Made by a program: the position numbers and the translations under genes
Notes under the pieces: generated by a model
The model's input: the letters and a program-made list of their open reading frames with translations, nothing else
What the model was told of the DNA's origin: nothing
Databases searched by the model: none
DNA from: Flavivirga aquimarina
GTDB lineage: Bacteria > Bacteroidota > Bacteroidia > Flavobacteriales > Flavobacteriaceae
Length of the DNA: 64,000 bases
Assembly (NCBI RefSeq): GCF_030540835.1
Contig: NZ_JAUOEK010000045.1
Location: 62,001 to 126,000 of the forward strand
Direction: 5' to 3'
In this document: positions 17,768-27,006 of the stretch, in pieces
Layout of the letters: the number at the start of each line of letters is the position of its first letter
How positions within the stretch are numbered: position 1 is the stretch's first letter

Positions 17768-18886
17768 CTATTTCTGATATTTTAACACATAATTATTTGT
17801 GCCATCACTACCATCTAATGCAACACCACTAGGACAATAAAGGTACTCTGGTTCATTATTAGCATTCATTAACAACTGAGGCCGTTCGAATTTAACTTTT
17901 TTACCACCATAGCGTATATTAGCTTCTTTTGGAAAACTACCTTTAAGGTAAAAATCCTGATAATTATGAAACCCTGATAAAGGTTTAGAATTAAATTTAA
18001 GCCCATCTTCAGAAACCCAAAGTAAACCTCCCCCTTTTTCTAAAATCCCATGATTATCTGTAGTTAACAAACATACTTTGTTTTTCCACATGAAAGCATA
18101 GCCATCTTCAATTCTAGTTTTATTTGTTGTGATGGGTTCTGGTTGAATTTTATATGGCCCCTCTAATTTCTCAGAAACCGCTACTCCCATACTAACTTTT
18201 GCACCTGTACCTTTAGGACCAGCCATAGCTTTAAAATACAAATAATATTTCCCATTAGGGTGCTTAATAAGTCCAGGATTATTTACACCTAAACCACTAT
18301 TATAACACCAAATTTTATCATCATCTGGAGGGCTTAATAAAGGTTTGGTTTTATTTGGAACTTCTACCCAAGGTCCATTAATAGCATCGCTAATAAGCAT
18401 ACCTATTCTTTGACTAGGGCCATGTTTGTCTGAACCATCATTGGCAATAAAAATTAACACATATTTATTATCAATTTTTTTTACGCTAGGGTTATGAAAA
18501 CCTGCTGCATTCCATTTTCCATCGTTCTTTCCTTTTCTAACTGTTTCAACATATTTAAAAGGCCCTTCTGGTTTTTGAGCTACATAATGAGCAATTTCAC
18601 TATTGTAACGCCATGCTTTTTTAAAAGGGATATCAGAAGACCATCTTGCACTAAAGAGATGAACATTTCCATGGTCGTCTCTTATTGGAGAACTTCCCCA
18701 TACATCATACCCAGGTTCGTTTACTGCTTCTCCAATAAATTTCCAGTAATCTGACAAGGCAGTTGGAATTTGTTTTTCTTTTTGAGAAGTCTCATTTTTT
18801 TTAGTTTCTGAGTTCTTACTTTCTTTGTTTTGACAAGAAACAACAAACATTGAAAGTATTATGGTGCTTAATATTATTTTTTTCAT
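17768..18886 (-). CDS. GH43/GH117-like beta-propeller glycosidase, lipoprotein
   Basis: A 372-residue lipoprotein (signal ending MFVVSCQNKES). The mature part looks like a five-bladed beta-propeller glycosidase: WGSSPIRDDHGNVHLF, SEIAHYVAQKPEGPF, FHNPSVKKIDNKYVLIFIAND, NNPGLIKHPNGKYYLYFKA and EDGYAFMWKNK. The repeated GPW/GPF/GPY pattern is typical of GH43, GH68, GH32 and GH117 folds. It is related to 27007-28125 and to the C-terminal half of 23321-25135. It probably removes a terminal sugar from an oligosaccharide in the periplasm or at the surface. The exact family is not certain. It follows repeat copy 2 and the 19159 gene. Confidence 0.75.
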   Translation of the reverse strand: MKKIILSTIILSMFVVSCQNKESKNSETKKNETSQKEKQIPTALSDYWKFIGEAVNEPGYDVWGSSPIRDDHGNVHLFSARWSSDIPFKKAWRYNSEIAHYVAQKPEGPFKYVETVRKGKNDGKWNAAGFHNPSVKKIDNKYVLIFIANDGSDKHGPSQRIGMLISDAINGPWVEVPNKTKPLLSPPDDDKIWCYNSGLGVNNPGLIKHPNGKYYLYFKAMAGPKGTGAKVSMGVAVSEKLEGPYKIQPEPITTNKTRIEDGYAFMWKNKVCLLTTDNHGILEKGGGLLWVSEDGLKFNSKPLSGFHNYQDFYLKGSFPKEANIRYGGKKVKFERPQLLMNANNEPEYLYCPSGVALDGSDGTNNYVLKYQK

Positions 18887-18918
18887 TAGTGGTTTAATTA
18901 AAAAACTTTAGATTATTT

Positions 18919-19148
18919 AAATAAAAAAATTCTTGAAAACTGACTATCCCCGAGGCAAGCCATAGGGGTATACTTCGGCTCCGCTCAGCACAGGTTTTCG
19001 CCAGTTTCATTTTGCCTTTATAGAGGCGAAAATCGAATTTTGTTATTTTGCCTCACCCAGAACTGCCTTTTTTTGCAGTTCTGACCCTCTCCAAAGGAGA
19101 GGTTAATTGGAAACCCCGACCCAAGGGTCGGAGAATTTTTAGATTAAA
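18919..19148 (+). repeat. Dispersed hairpin-rich repeat, copy 2
   Basis: Begins AAATAAAAAAATTCTTGAAAAC and ends GAGAATTTTTAGATTAAA, like copies 1 and 3, but the middle is replaced by other small hairpins (GGTTTTCGCCAG, GCCTTTATAGAGGCGAAAATCG, CCTCTCCAAAGGAGAGG, CCCGACCCAAGGGTCGG). It sits between the 19159 and 17768 genes and ends 11 bp from the 19159 stop codon. Confidence 0.75.
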
Positions 19149-19158
19149 ATGTCCAGTC

Positions 19159-20814
19159 TTATTGTGTTATCTTAAATGAAACATGTGTAAATGAACCTGT
19201 TGTTATGTCTATAAGAAATTGATTTTCTGTTATAGGTTTAATAACAAAAGATTCTCCTGAAGGTTGATCATCATCATCCCATTGAGTTACACTTATATTA
19301 CCATCAATTTTAAAACCATCTAGAATCCCAACAGGGTATTCTTCGTAAAAAGGAGGTGTGAAAGTTGTATTACATGGACTCACAGTATTAATAAAAAACA
19401 CATTTACTTCATTATCTCTTATATATGCTCTACTATGAAGTTTCAACCTACTTAGTACTTCTTCTCCATCATGATCTAACATTCTTATAGGTTGCGAACC
19501 AATCAATGATTCAGTATAAGCTCTCATTATATAATTTCTTGGTGAATTACCTCCAGATAAAGAATAGTCCCACCAGCTTACTAGATCTAATCCAAGATCA
19601 GTCCAATCAAACATACATCCAATAGCATATTCAGAAGTCCAGATATCTGATTTTTTTTCATAATTTGAACTACACCTAATTTTATCCCAATGCGCTTCAG
19701 TAGCCCATGCTTCACGATATTTATCACTTTGAGCTAATTCATATTCGAATTTTAGATCTGGATGATTTGTTACATTATGGTGATTTAAGTAATAGTGATT
19801 CCCAAACACATCGAATCTATCTTGTCCATTAATTTTGTATAAATCGTTAAAAGATCCAGATTCACCTAATGGTTTATAGAATTCTGGAGCCACAATTTTA
19901 GGTACCACATAACCAAGGCTTGCAGTCCTTGCTCTTAGTTCATCAACAGCTATCGTAAAATCTGTAACATCCATTCTAGCAGCTTCTTTATCAAAAGCGA
20001 CATAATTTACTTCATGTCCATGTTCATGCATAAACTCAATATAGTCAACAACCAATTGTGCATATTTTACAGGATTAGGCACAGTTGGTGCTTCTGTTGT
20101 TACCCAATCAGGAAAATACTCTGCTTTATCTGATGTTAACACTTTTAATCCTGCAAAAATCATAAAAGGTTCAGCACCACTATAAGCTGCTTTAGCATTC
20201 TCTATAGATTTTAAAACAGTTGTGTAAACACTTTCTACTACCACGCCTTCTTCAGGATGTCCTCCAAAAGCATCACCACAATATAATGGGACTCTAAGAC
20301 CATTCATTTTAGCTTCACCAAAAGCTCTCTCTGCATTACTTATGTTATTTAAAGCTCCAGCATTATGATTCATATCAAACATATGGTATTTTGTAACCCT
20401 TCCAAATTTTTCAAGTGGAGCTATGGTTGCTTTATTTTCATACGTACGTTCTACATAATCAGGAATTTCAATGGTATACTCTTCATAGGCTTTATTAGAA
20501 TGAAGTCTAAACTTTTCTATAGTAGTCCATTTACTGATTATTGTTGATGGATTTGGAGTTATTAATAAAACATCTTCTGAATATTTGTAATCAACAGAGA
20601 CAATATCTAAAGGTTCCTCTATACCATTTAATAATATACGCTTGTTTTCTTCATCAATGATTCCGATGGATTTTTCTCCTGTTGATAATGTTATATCAAA
20701 TTGAGTGAATTTCAAATCTACTTCAATAATCTCATCATCTTTAGCATCTTTATCACAACTTATCAATATAAAGAAGGATACAAAGGATACAATTAATAAA
20801 ATTTTATTTCTCAT
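19159..20814 (-). CDS. Putative (beta/alpha)8 glycoside hydrolase, lipoprotein (paralogue of 45187-47271)
   Basis: A 551-residue lipoprotein (signal ending FILISCDKDAKDD). Residues about 28-120 form a small beta domain; about 125-480 form the catalytic-like domain, nearly identical to residues 25-385 of the protein at 45187-47271. FMIFAGLKVLTSDKAEYFPDW, FDKEAARMDV (acid candidate E277) and EAWATEAHWDKIRC (nucleophile candidate E373) suggest a clan GH-A-type barrel with an acidic pair, followed by a beta-sandwich. I cannot name the family. Unlike its paralogue it has no ricin-like or T9SS domain and is anchored by lipid. A motif promoter lies at 20845-20900. Confidence 0.7.
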   Translation of the reverse strand: MRNKILLIVSFVSFFILISCDKDAKDDEIIEVDLKFTQFDITLSTGEKSIGIIDEENKRILLNGIEEPLDIVSVDYKYSEDVLLITPNPSTIISKWTTIEKFRLHSNKAYEEYTIEIPDYVERTYENKATIAPLEKFGRVTKYHMFDMNHNAGALNNISNAERAFGEAKMNGLRVPLYCGDAFGGHPEEGVVVESVYTTVLKSIENAKAAYSGAEPFMIFAGLKVLTSDKAEYFPDWVTTEAPTVPNPVKYAQLVVDYIEFMHEHGHEVNYVAFDKEAARMDVTDFTIAVDELRARTASLGYVVPKIVAPEFYKPLGESGSFNDLYKINGQDRFDVFGNHYYLNHHNVTNHPDLKFEYELAQSDKYREAWATEAHWDKIRCSSNYEKKSDIWTSEYAIGCMFDWTDLGLDLVSWWDYSLSGGNSPRNYIMRAYTESLIGSQPIRMLDHDGEEVLSRLKLHSRAYIRDNEVNVFFINTVSPCNTTFTPPFYEEYPVGILDGFKIDGNISVTQWDDDDQPSGESFVIKPITENQFLIDITTGSFTHVSFKITQ

Positions 20815-20844
20815 AAGTATTTAAATTATATGGTTAACAGACAA

Positions 20845-20900
20845 TAAAACTACAACAATTGAATACTTCATTTTTTTCAAAAAAGGGTGTAATATGTTGC
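20845..20900 (-). promoter_or_regulatory. PUL activator-type promoter, site 1
   Basis: On the minus strand: GCAACA (20900-20895), 14 nt including ACACCC, TTG (20880-20878), 25 nt, then TAGTTTTA (20852-20845). The spacing is the same as at seven other PUL promoters. It is 30 bp upstream of the 20814 start. Confidence 0.75.
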
Positions 20901-20956
20901 ATATTCTTTGAAAATCAATAAGATATTAGCCTATTAAGTGTTAATACAGGTGATAT

Positions 20957-23254
20957 TTAATAATTGAATTCTAAAACTTCTCCTTTTTTAGTCTCTATTT
21001 TCTTTACTTCATTATTATAACGAAGGTTTAGTGTATTACCTAACTTAGATATAACAACTAAAGTTTTTAACTTACTTTCTTCCCATTTCATATCAATCTC
21101 AAATCCTTTTTTTGCAACAAGACCTTTGATACTTCCTGATACCCATGTTGAAGGTAATGCAGGCAATATGTGAACCTCATCATTGTGGCTTTGTAGTAAC
21201 ATTTCTGTAATTCCAGATACTACACCAAAATTACCATCAATCTGAAAAGGAGGATGTACATCTAAAAGGTTTGGCAATGTTGATTTTCTTTGCAATGCTA
21301 AAATATTTTCATAAGCTTTATCTCCCTCTAACAACCTCGCATAAAAATTAATAATCCAAGCGCGGCTCCAACCTGTATGTCCACCTCCTTTAGATAATCT
21401 TCCTTCAATTGTTTTTTTAGCAGCTTCAAACAATTCTGGGGTTTTTGATTTCGTAATTTGGTTTGAAGGGTGCAAGGCATATAAATGAGAAATATGTCTG
21501 TGACCTGGTTCAGCCTCTTTTAATTCATCTGCCCATTCTAATAACCTACCATCACTACCAACTTTAAGAGGAGAAATTTGTTTTATTTTACTTTTTAAAA
21601 TAGCACTAAAATCATAATCTATATTTAAAATATCTGCTGCTTTAACACAATTACGGAATAACTCTAAAATAATAGCACGATCCATAGTAGGCCCCATGTT
21701 TAATGTCGCCTTTTCTCCATCTTTTGTCATAAATCTATTTTCAGGAGAAATAGAAGGTCCACTAACTAAAAAACCTGTGTTAGGATCTGTGACCATAAAA
21801 TCAATAAAGAACAAAGCTGCTTCTTTCATAATAGGATATGCTTTGTTTTTTAAATATTCTTGATCTTCTGTATATTCATAATGCGTAAATAAATGTTGGC
21901 AGCACCAAGCTGCTCCCATAGGCCACATCGCATGTCTGGCTTTTCCAAATGCAGCTGTAGAATGCCAAGCATCACTAGTATGGTGTGCAACAAATCCCCT
22001 TGCATTATAAGTTCTCTCTGCAGTAAGACGTCCCATTTCGCGTAAGTTGTCTATATAATCTAAGAAAGGTTCATGACATTCTGCTAAATTTGTCATCTCT
22101 GCCATCCAATAATTCATTTGAATATTGATGTTAATATGGTAGTCTGAATTCCAAGGAGGTCTAAATCCATTAGCCCAAATGCCTTGTAAATTGGCAGGTA
22201 AGTTGCCAGGTCTTGAACTACTAATTAATAAATACCTTCCAAATTGATATTGTAATTGTGTTAAATAATTATCTGTAGCTCCTTTTTTAACTTTTTTCAA
22301 TCTAACATCTGTAGGGAATTCTTCTCCAGTATGGTCTGATATTTTAAAAGAAACTCTATTGAATAAAGATTGATAGTCCGTTATATGTCTATCTAGAAGG
22401 GCCTTATATGGTACTTTTATTATTTTATTTAATGCAATGTCACATGCTTTTTTAGGATTTAAACCACGATAATTACTAGAGCCCACTACTTTAATTAATA
22501 ATTCATCTGCATTTGTAATTATTAATTTACCATTTTCTACTTTTGAAATTCCTCCTTTATTTTCAAAATAAACAATGGCATGAAATTTAACTCCATGACC
22601 GTTACCCACATGTTCAGAAAATTCAATACGATTTTCTGATACTAAAATTTGGGTTTTCTCATTACGTTTTACCTGAGCAGAAATATTGATTTCTCCTTTG
22701 GTATCTGCTGTATATTTGTAAACCATAACTTTATCTGGAAAGCTAGAAAAATATTCTCTTTTAAAAGCAATACCGTTATTCTTGAAAGTAGTGGTAACCA
22801 TAGATTTATTAATATCTAGCTCTCTTTTATAATTTGTTACAGAATCTAAATCAGGCGCTTCAATAAATAAATTACCCAACATTTGATACGTGTTTTTTTC
22901 TCTAGGATATGCCTTGTTTAAAATCTTATCTTGGACCATCTTTTCTGCACCAACATATTCTTGAGCAAACAACAGTTTTTGAATGCTATCAATATATTTA
23001 CCAGCATCTTTTTTGTCTCTATCATAGTTTTTACCTCCGGTCCAAATGGTTTCTTCATTTAAACAAATAATTTCTTTTTTAGGCGTACCGTAAATCATAG
23101 CTCCCAAATTTCCGTTCCCAATAGGAAGGCCTTGGTTCCATTTAGTTGTAGGTTGTTCAAACCATATTTTTAAAGGTGTATTAGGTGAATCTTCTTTAAG
23201 TTGCTCACAACTGATAAAGGTAATGAGCAGGAAAAAGGATAAAATTAGTTTCAT
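20957..23254 (-). CDS. GH95 alpha-L-fucosidase/alpha-L-galactosidase
   Basis: About 765 residues, lipoprotein signal MKLILSFFLLITFISCEQ. The GH95 layout is clear: the N-terminal beta domain opens with WFEQPTTKWNQGLPIGNG, LGAMIYG and NEETIWTGG; the (alpha/alpha)6 barrel carries NLQGIWANGFRPPWNSDYH, NIQMNYWMAE, SGPSISPENRF, HRHISHLYALHPSNQI and DVHPPFQIDGNFG. It cleaves terminal alpha-L-fucose, or alpha-L-galactose in some members. Full length. An in-frame ATG at 23299 would add 15 residues ahead of the signal and is less likely. It lies 3' of the esterase-propeller gene in the same operon. Confidence 0.93.
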   Translation of the reverse strand: MKLILSFFLLITFISCEQLKEDSPNTPLKIWFEQPTTKWNQGLPIGNGNLGAMIYGTPKKEIICLNEETIWTGGKNYDRDKKDAGKYIDSIQKLLFAQEYVGAEKMVQDKILNKAYPREKNTYQMLGNLFIEAPDLDSVTNYKRELDINKSMVTTTFKNNGIAFKREYFSSFPDKVMVYKYTADTKGEINISAQVKRNEKTQILVSENRIEFSEHVGNGHGVKFHAIVYFENKGGISKVENGKLIITNADELLIKVVGSSNYRGLNPKKACDIALNKIIKVPYKALLDRHITDYQSLFNRVSFKISDHTGEEFPTDVRLKKVKKGATDNYLTQLQYQFGRYLLISSSRPGNLPANLQGIWANGFRPPWNSDYHININIQMNYWMAEMTNLAECHEPFLDYIDNLREMGRLTAERTYNARGFVAHHTSDAWHSTAAFGKARHAMWPMGAAWCCQHLFTHYEYTEDQEYLKNKAYPIMKEAALFFIDFMVTDPNTGFLVSGPSISPENRFMTKDGEKATLNMGPTMDRAIILELFRNCVKAADILNIDYDFSAILKSKIKQISPLKVGSDGRLLEWADELKEAEPGHRHISHLYALHPSNQITKSKTPELFEAAKKTIEGRLSKGGGHTGWSRAWIINFYARLLEGDKAYENILALQRKSTLPNLLDVHPPFQIDGNFGVVSGITEMLLQSHNDEVHILPALPSTWVSGSIKGLVAKKGFEIDMKWEESKLKTLVVISKLGNTLNLRYNNEVKKIETKKGEVLEFNY

Positions 23255-23320
23255 TAGTGTTTTAGTTTTTGTGTCTTTCTTAAGTTTGTTTATTATCATA
23301 GCGCTTTGTAATCTTTATCA

Positions 23321-25135
23321 TTAATTATTTTCTTTTAATGGAATGAAAATGGTATAAGAATCGTTTCCTTTTTTAATAGCAAGACATAAAGTCTTAGGCT
23401 GATTGTTTTCTGTGTAAACAAAAGGACGTTCCATACGGCCAGGGGTTAAAAAAGAACCATCTTCAAGTAGTATTTTTTTATCGGTAATGTGATAGTGTTT
23501 TGCTTTTCCCCAATTCAAACCATCACTAGATGTCATCAACCCGATATAAGAGTGTGCATGAAAAACAGCATAAAAAACAGATTGCTCATTATCATACCAC
23601 ATAGAAACATCTTCGGTATCTAAATTACCTATCACAGGGTTGGTATGTATAGCAAAAGGGCCTTCTGGGGTTTTAGACACCGCTATTGCTTGATTTCTGA
23701 CAAACCTTTTTTCATCGGGTTTATCTCCTTTTATTATTAGATAATAACGATCATCTTTTCCTTGACAAATTGCTGGGTTTACTGCTATAGTTTCAATAGG
23801 TCCAGAGGGCTCTATCAATGCTTTGTCCATTCTTTTCCATGGGCCGTTAATAGAATTAGAAACAGCCACTCCTGTTCTTTGGTTTTTACGAAGTGTTCCT
23901 CTATCTTTATTTTTTAATGATTTTGTGCTTAGGGCTACTAAATCTTGATGTGTGTATTCTTCGCCGTTTAAATTTGTAGCGATATAGTACAGATAGTATT
24001 GGCCATTAAAATATTTAATTTTAGGATTGTGAGCAGTAATTTCGTCCCAATTACCTTTACCTCTACCTTTTAAAACCGTTTCTTTATATTCCCATGGTCC
24101 AGTAGAATTAGTTGATACGGCATGTGCAATTTCAGAAAAAGTTAGCCATCCATTAAATGTATATTTTCTCTTCCATCGTGAATAAAACAAATGGTATTTA
24201 CCACATTGTTCTTTTATGATGGAACCTCCCCAATTATAATATAATGAATCACGAAAAACTCCTTCTTTTTTTAAAGGCTTTATCTTTTTAGCAATATCGA
24301 GCTCTGCTACAGTTTTTTTCTGACTGAACACCCAATCAATCAATTTTGCTTCTTTCCATGCTAATTCATAAGAATTATGTCCCACATTTTTATAGACAGT
24401 TAAGCGAGCTTTGTTATTTTTTTGATTATAAAGAGATTCTATCATATCTGTAGATCCAGAAAGTGGTACCGTTGGGTCTTTATCACCATGAAATGCCCAA
24501 ATAGGAATTTTGCTTATTTTGTTAGCCATAGAAGGATCACCAGCTCCGCAAATTGGAATAGCTGCTGCTATTTGTTCGTGGTAACGCATTAGAAAATTCC
24601 AAGCAGCATACCCACCCATTGAAACTCCCGTAACATAAATCCGATTCTTATCTACCGCGTTTTCATGTATAACTTTGTCAAATATTTCTTTAGCCAATTT
24701 CATAGGGGTGCTTAAAGGGATACTGTCTATTGAATATGAGCCCTTTTTCCAAGGAACATTTACCCATTTTTGTTTTACAGGGCATTGAGGCATTAAAATA
24801 ATACACGGGTTTTCTTTTTGAACTTTTTCATCCATCCAACCTGCAACCCAAGAACGTAGCTGTTTTACATTATCATTTCCACGTGATCCCGCTCCATGAA
24901 AAGAAAGTAACAAAGGATATTTCTTTTTAGGGTTATAGTTAGGAGGCAAAAACAATCTATAAGGCATTTTCGTTCCATTGCTATCTGTATAAACATGAGC
25001 AGTTGTGTTTTGCACATAAAAAGATTGTTCTTTTTCTTTAAGGTTATGTATGGAAAAAGCCCCCTCTGAATAGATTGTTTGGGAAAACTGAAGCTGTGCT
25101 ATTAAACACAAAAATAATACTATGACTTTTTTCAC
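23321..25135 (-). CDS. Esterase fused to a GH43/GH117-like beta-propeller
   Basis: A 604-residue secreted protein (signal ends LQFSQTIYSEG; GTG start). Residues about 35-270 are an alpha/beta-hydrolase of the CE1/feruloyl- or PHB-depolymerase-like type: LLSFHGAGSRGNDN, the nucleophile elbow GVSMGGYAAW, HGDKDPTVP and NVGHNSYE give Ser, Asp and His. Residues about 285-604 are a beta-propeller with SEIAHAVSTNSTGPW, AHNPKIKYFNGQYYLYYIATN, NGPWKRMDKALIEPSGP and LEDGSFLTPGRMERP, related to the proteins at 17768 and 27007. It probably removes an acyl group and then a sugar from the same glycan end. The GH95 gene follows in the same operon. Confidence 0.82.
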   Translation of the reverse strand: MKKVIVLFLCLIAQLQFSQTIYSEGAFSIHNLKEKEQSFYVQNTTAHVYTDSNGTKMPYRLFLPPNYNPKKKYPLLLSFHGAGSRGNDNVKQLRSWVAGWMDEKVQKENPCIILMPQCPVKQKWVNVPWKKGSYSIDSIPLSTPMKLAKEIFDKVIHENAVDKNRIYVTGVSMGGYAAWNFLMRYHEQIAAAIPICGAGDPSMANKISKIPIWAFHGDKDPTVPLSGSTDMIESLYNQKNNKARLTVYKNVGHNSYELAWKEAKLIDWVFSQKKTVAELDIAKKIKPLKKEGVFRDSLYYNWGGSIIKEQCGKYHLFYSRWKRKYTFNGWLTFSEIAHAVSTNSTGPWEYKETVLKGRGKGNWDEITAHNPKIKYFNGQYYLYYIATNLNGEEYTHQDLVALSTKSLKNKDRGTLRKNQRTGVAVSNSINGPWKRMDKALIEPSGPIETIAVNPAICQGKDDRYYLIIKGDKPDEKRFVRNQAIAVSKTPEGPFAIHTNPVIGNLDTEDVSMWYDNEQSVFYAVFHAHSYIGLMTSSDGLNWGKAKHYHITDKKILLEDGSFLTPGRMERPFVYTENNQPKTLCLAIKKGNDSYTIFIPLKENN

Positions 25136-25137
25136 AC

Positions 25138-25331
25138 TTATTCTATTTCAAATTGAACTAAATATTCCAACCCTTTCTTTTGAATTATTGAAACTCCCCA
25201 ACTTGGAATTTCTTTTTCCAGATTCCCTCTTTTAAATGTGGACTATATAAACTTGGTGCTTTTAGTTGTTTTTTTAGACTATTGTATATTATTATATAAT
25301 CTGCTCCGTCTTTTGCATAATTTATCTTGCA
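25138..25331 (-). pseudogene. Relic of a gene 3' end, family unknown
   Basis: The minus strand reads KINYAKDGADYIIIYNSLKK, QLKAPSLYSPHLK, then, after a frame change, NLEKEIPSWGVSIIQKKGLE and YLVQFEIE to a stop at 25138, two bases before the GTG of the next gene. The residue pattern looks like the tail of a secreted protein, but I do not recognise the family. It suggests that an operon gene was deleted here, leaving its last 60 codons. Confidence 0.4.
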
Positions 25332-25359
25332 TTACATAGATTAAGCTCAAGATCCTGTA

Positions 25360-26859
25360 TTAATTTTTAAATAATAATGCTTTCATGTCTTTAGGATTAT
25401 CATATAACACTTCCTTATTTTCCATTAACCTTTTATGTATATGATATGTAACATCCATCCAATCTCTGTCTTCAGCCCAAAGCGGTTTCATTAATTGTGT
25501 TTCCCATACCTTAAATTCATGTATTGCATCGTTAAAATCTTTCTTTTTTTCCTGAGACAAATCATTAGTTTCTGCTAAATCATGCTCAAGATTATAAAAG
25601 GTATAGCCATGGTTTTCTAAACCTATTAATTTATATAGCCCTATTCTTGCAGCAGATTCTTCCAACTTCCTCCAAAATAATTTTTTGTGAGGGTTTCCTT
25701 TTTTTTCTCCTTTTAAATAGGGTAATAAATTAACACCATCTAAAATTAAACCTTCTTCTTTATTTATATTGGCTGCTGCAATAGATGTTGTAAAAATATC
25801 TAGCGAGGAACTCAATCCAGAAAACATTTGATCTGACTTAATTACCGAAGGCCAACTTACAACAAATGGTACACGATGTCCTCCTTCAAATTCATTCCCT
25901 TTCCACCCTTTTAAAGGGCCTCCGCTAGAGTTGTTATTTGCTGCTCCCCCATTATCGCTTAAAAAATAGATAAGTGTGTTTTCTTCTAATTTTAAAGCTT
26001 TTAGTTTTTCTTGAATTTTTCCAATATTCTCATCTAAAGACCAAGTCATGGCTGCTAACTTTTGTCTTGGATGATTTTTATATTTTTCTAAATGTTCTCG
26101 CTTAGCTTCCATTGGTGTATGTACAGCATTGTAAGCTATATACATAAAAAAAGGTGTATCCTTATTTTGTTGTATGTATTTAACTGATTGATCACCTAAT
26201 ACATCTGTCATATATCCTTCAAAAACAACCCGCTCTCCATTATGCTGTAACATTTGTTTTTTTTGTGGGTTCTTTAATGGAAAATAAGATCGACTTCCTG
26301 TCTCAAAGCCATAAAACTCATCAAATCCTCTTTCATTTGGGTGATCAGATGTATCAAACCCTAAATGCCATTTCCCTAAGGCTATTGTTTTATATTCATT
26401 CTTCTTAAAAACATCTGCTATAGTTATTATATCGTCTGGAAGTCCAATATCACCCACATGGTGATCACCGGTGTTATTGGCTTCAAACCCATAACGCTGT
26501 TGATATTTTCCCGTTATTAAACCTGCCCTAGAAGGTGCACAAACCGAAGCACTTACATGAGCATCAGTTAAAATAACGCCACTTTTTGCTAATCTGTCAA
26601 TGTTAGGAGTTTCAAGATCTTTACTCCCCATAAAACCAAAATCGGCATACCCAGCATCATCAATTAAAATGACAATGATATTGGGTTTTCTTATCTCCTT
26701 TTTTTCACTAACAACTACCTCATCTTTATTTTTTATTGTGGCGCCTATCATGAATACCGCAGTAATAATCAATGAGGTTATAACCCAAATTTTTATTTTA
26801 GTAATTAATTTTATAGTGTTTTTACTAAACATAGAAACTCTATTTTTTATGTAAAACAT
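25360..26859 (-). CDS. Sulfatase (formylglycine type, S1 family)
   Basis: A 499-residue alkaline-phosphatase-fold sulfatase that hydrolyses sulfate esters. NIIVILIDDAGYADFGFMG supplies two metal-binding aspartates, and CAPSR supplies the cysteine that is oxidised to formylglycine (C-x-P-x-R) before ITGKYQQRYG. ALGKWHLGFD and LSDNGGAANN complete the site. The N-terminus has a hydrophobic signal/anchor (about 25-45). An ATG nine codons in (26832) gives a similar protein and would avoid overlap with a 30-codon open frame at 26840-26932. The maturation enzyme anSME is not in the window. The target sugar is unknown. Confidence 0.92.
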   Translation of the reverse strand: MFYIKNRVSMFSKNTIKLITKIKIWVITSLIITAVFMIGATIKNKDEVVVSEKKEIRKPNIIVILIDDAGYADFGFMGSKDLETPNIDRLAKSGVILTDAHVSASVCAPSRAGLITGKYQQRYGFEANNTGDHHVGDIGLPDDIITIADVFKKNEYKTIALGKWHLGFDTSDHPNERGFDEFYGFETGSRSYFPLKNPQKKQMLQHNGERVVFEGYMTDVLGDQSVKYIQQNKDTPFFMYIAYNAVHTPMEAKREHLEKYKNHPRQKLAAMTWSLDENIGKIQEKLKALKLEENTLIYFLSDNGGAANNNSSGGPLKGWKGNEFEGGHRVPFVVSWPSVIKSDQMFSGLSSSLDIFTTSIAAANINKEEGLILDGVNLLPYLKGEKKGNPHKKLFWRKLEESAARIGLYKLIGLENHGYTFYNLEHDLAETNDLSQEKKKDFNDAIHEFKVWETQLMKPLWAEDRDWMDVTYHIHKRLMENKEVLYDNPKDMKALLFKN

Positions 26860-27006
26860 CTTTAAGATTCAATAAATACTCCAATACAGAAAGTTCAATC
26901 TCTTTAGTCTTCTTAATATTTGTTACTTTCATGTTTACATATTGATACACATTAGACCAAAATAAACACAATTACATTTCATCTTAAGCTTTTTCTTTTT
27001 TTGATT

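Noticed and set aside
26840-26932. 30-codon open frame (MKVTNIKKTKEIELSVLEYL...) before the sulfatase
   Set aside because: No family match, and it overlaps the longer start of the sulfatase; it could be a leader or a relic, but nothing supports either.
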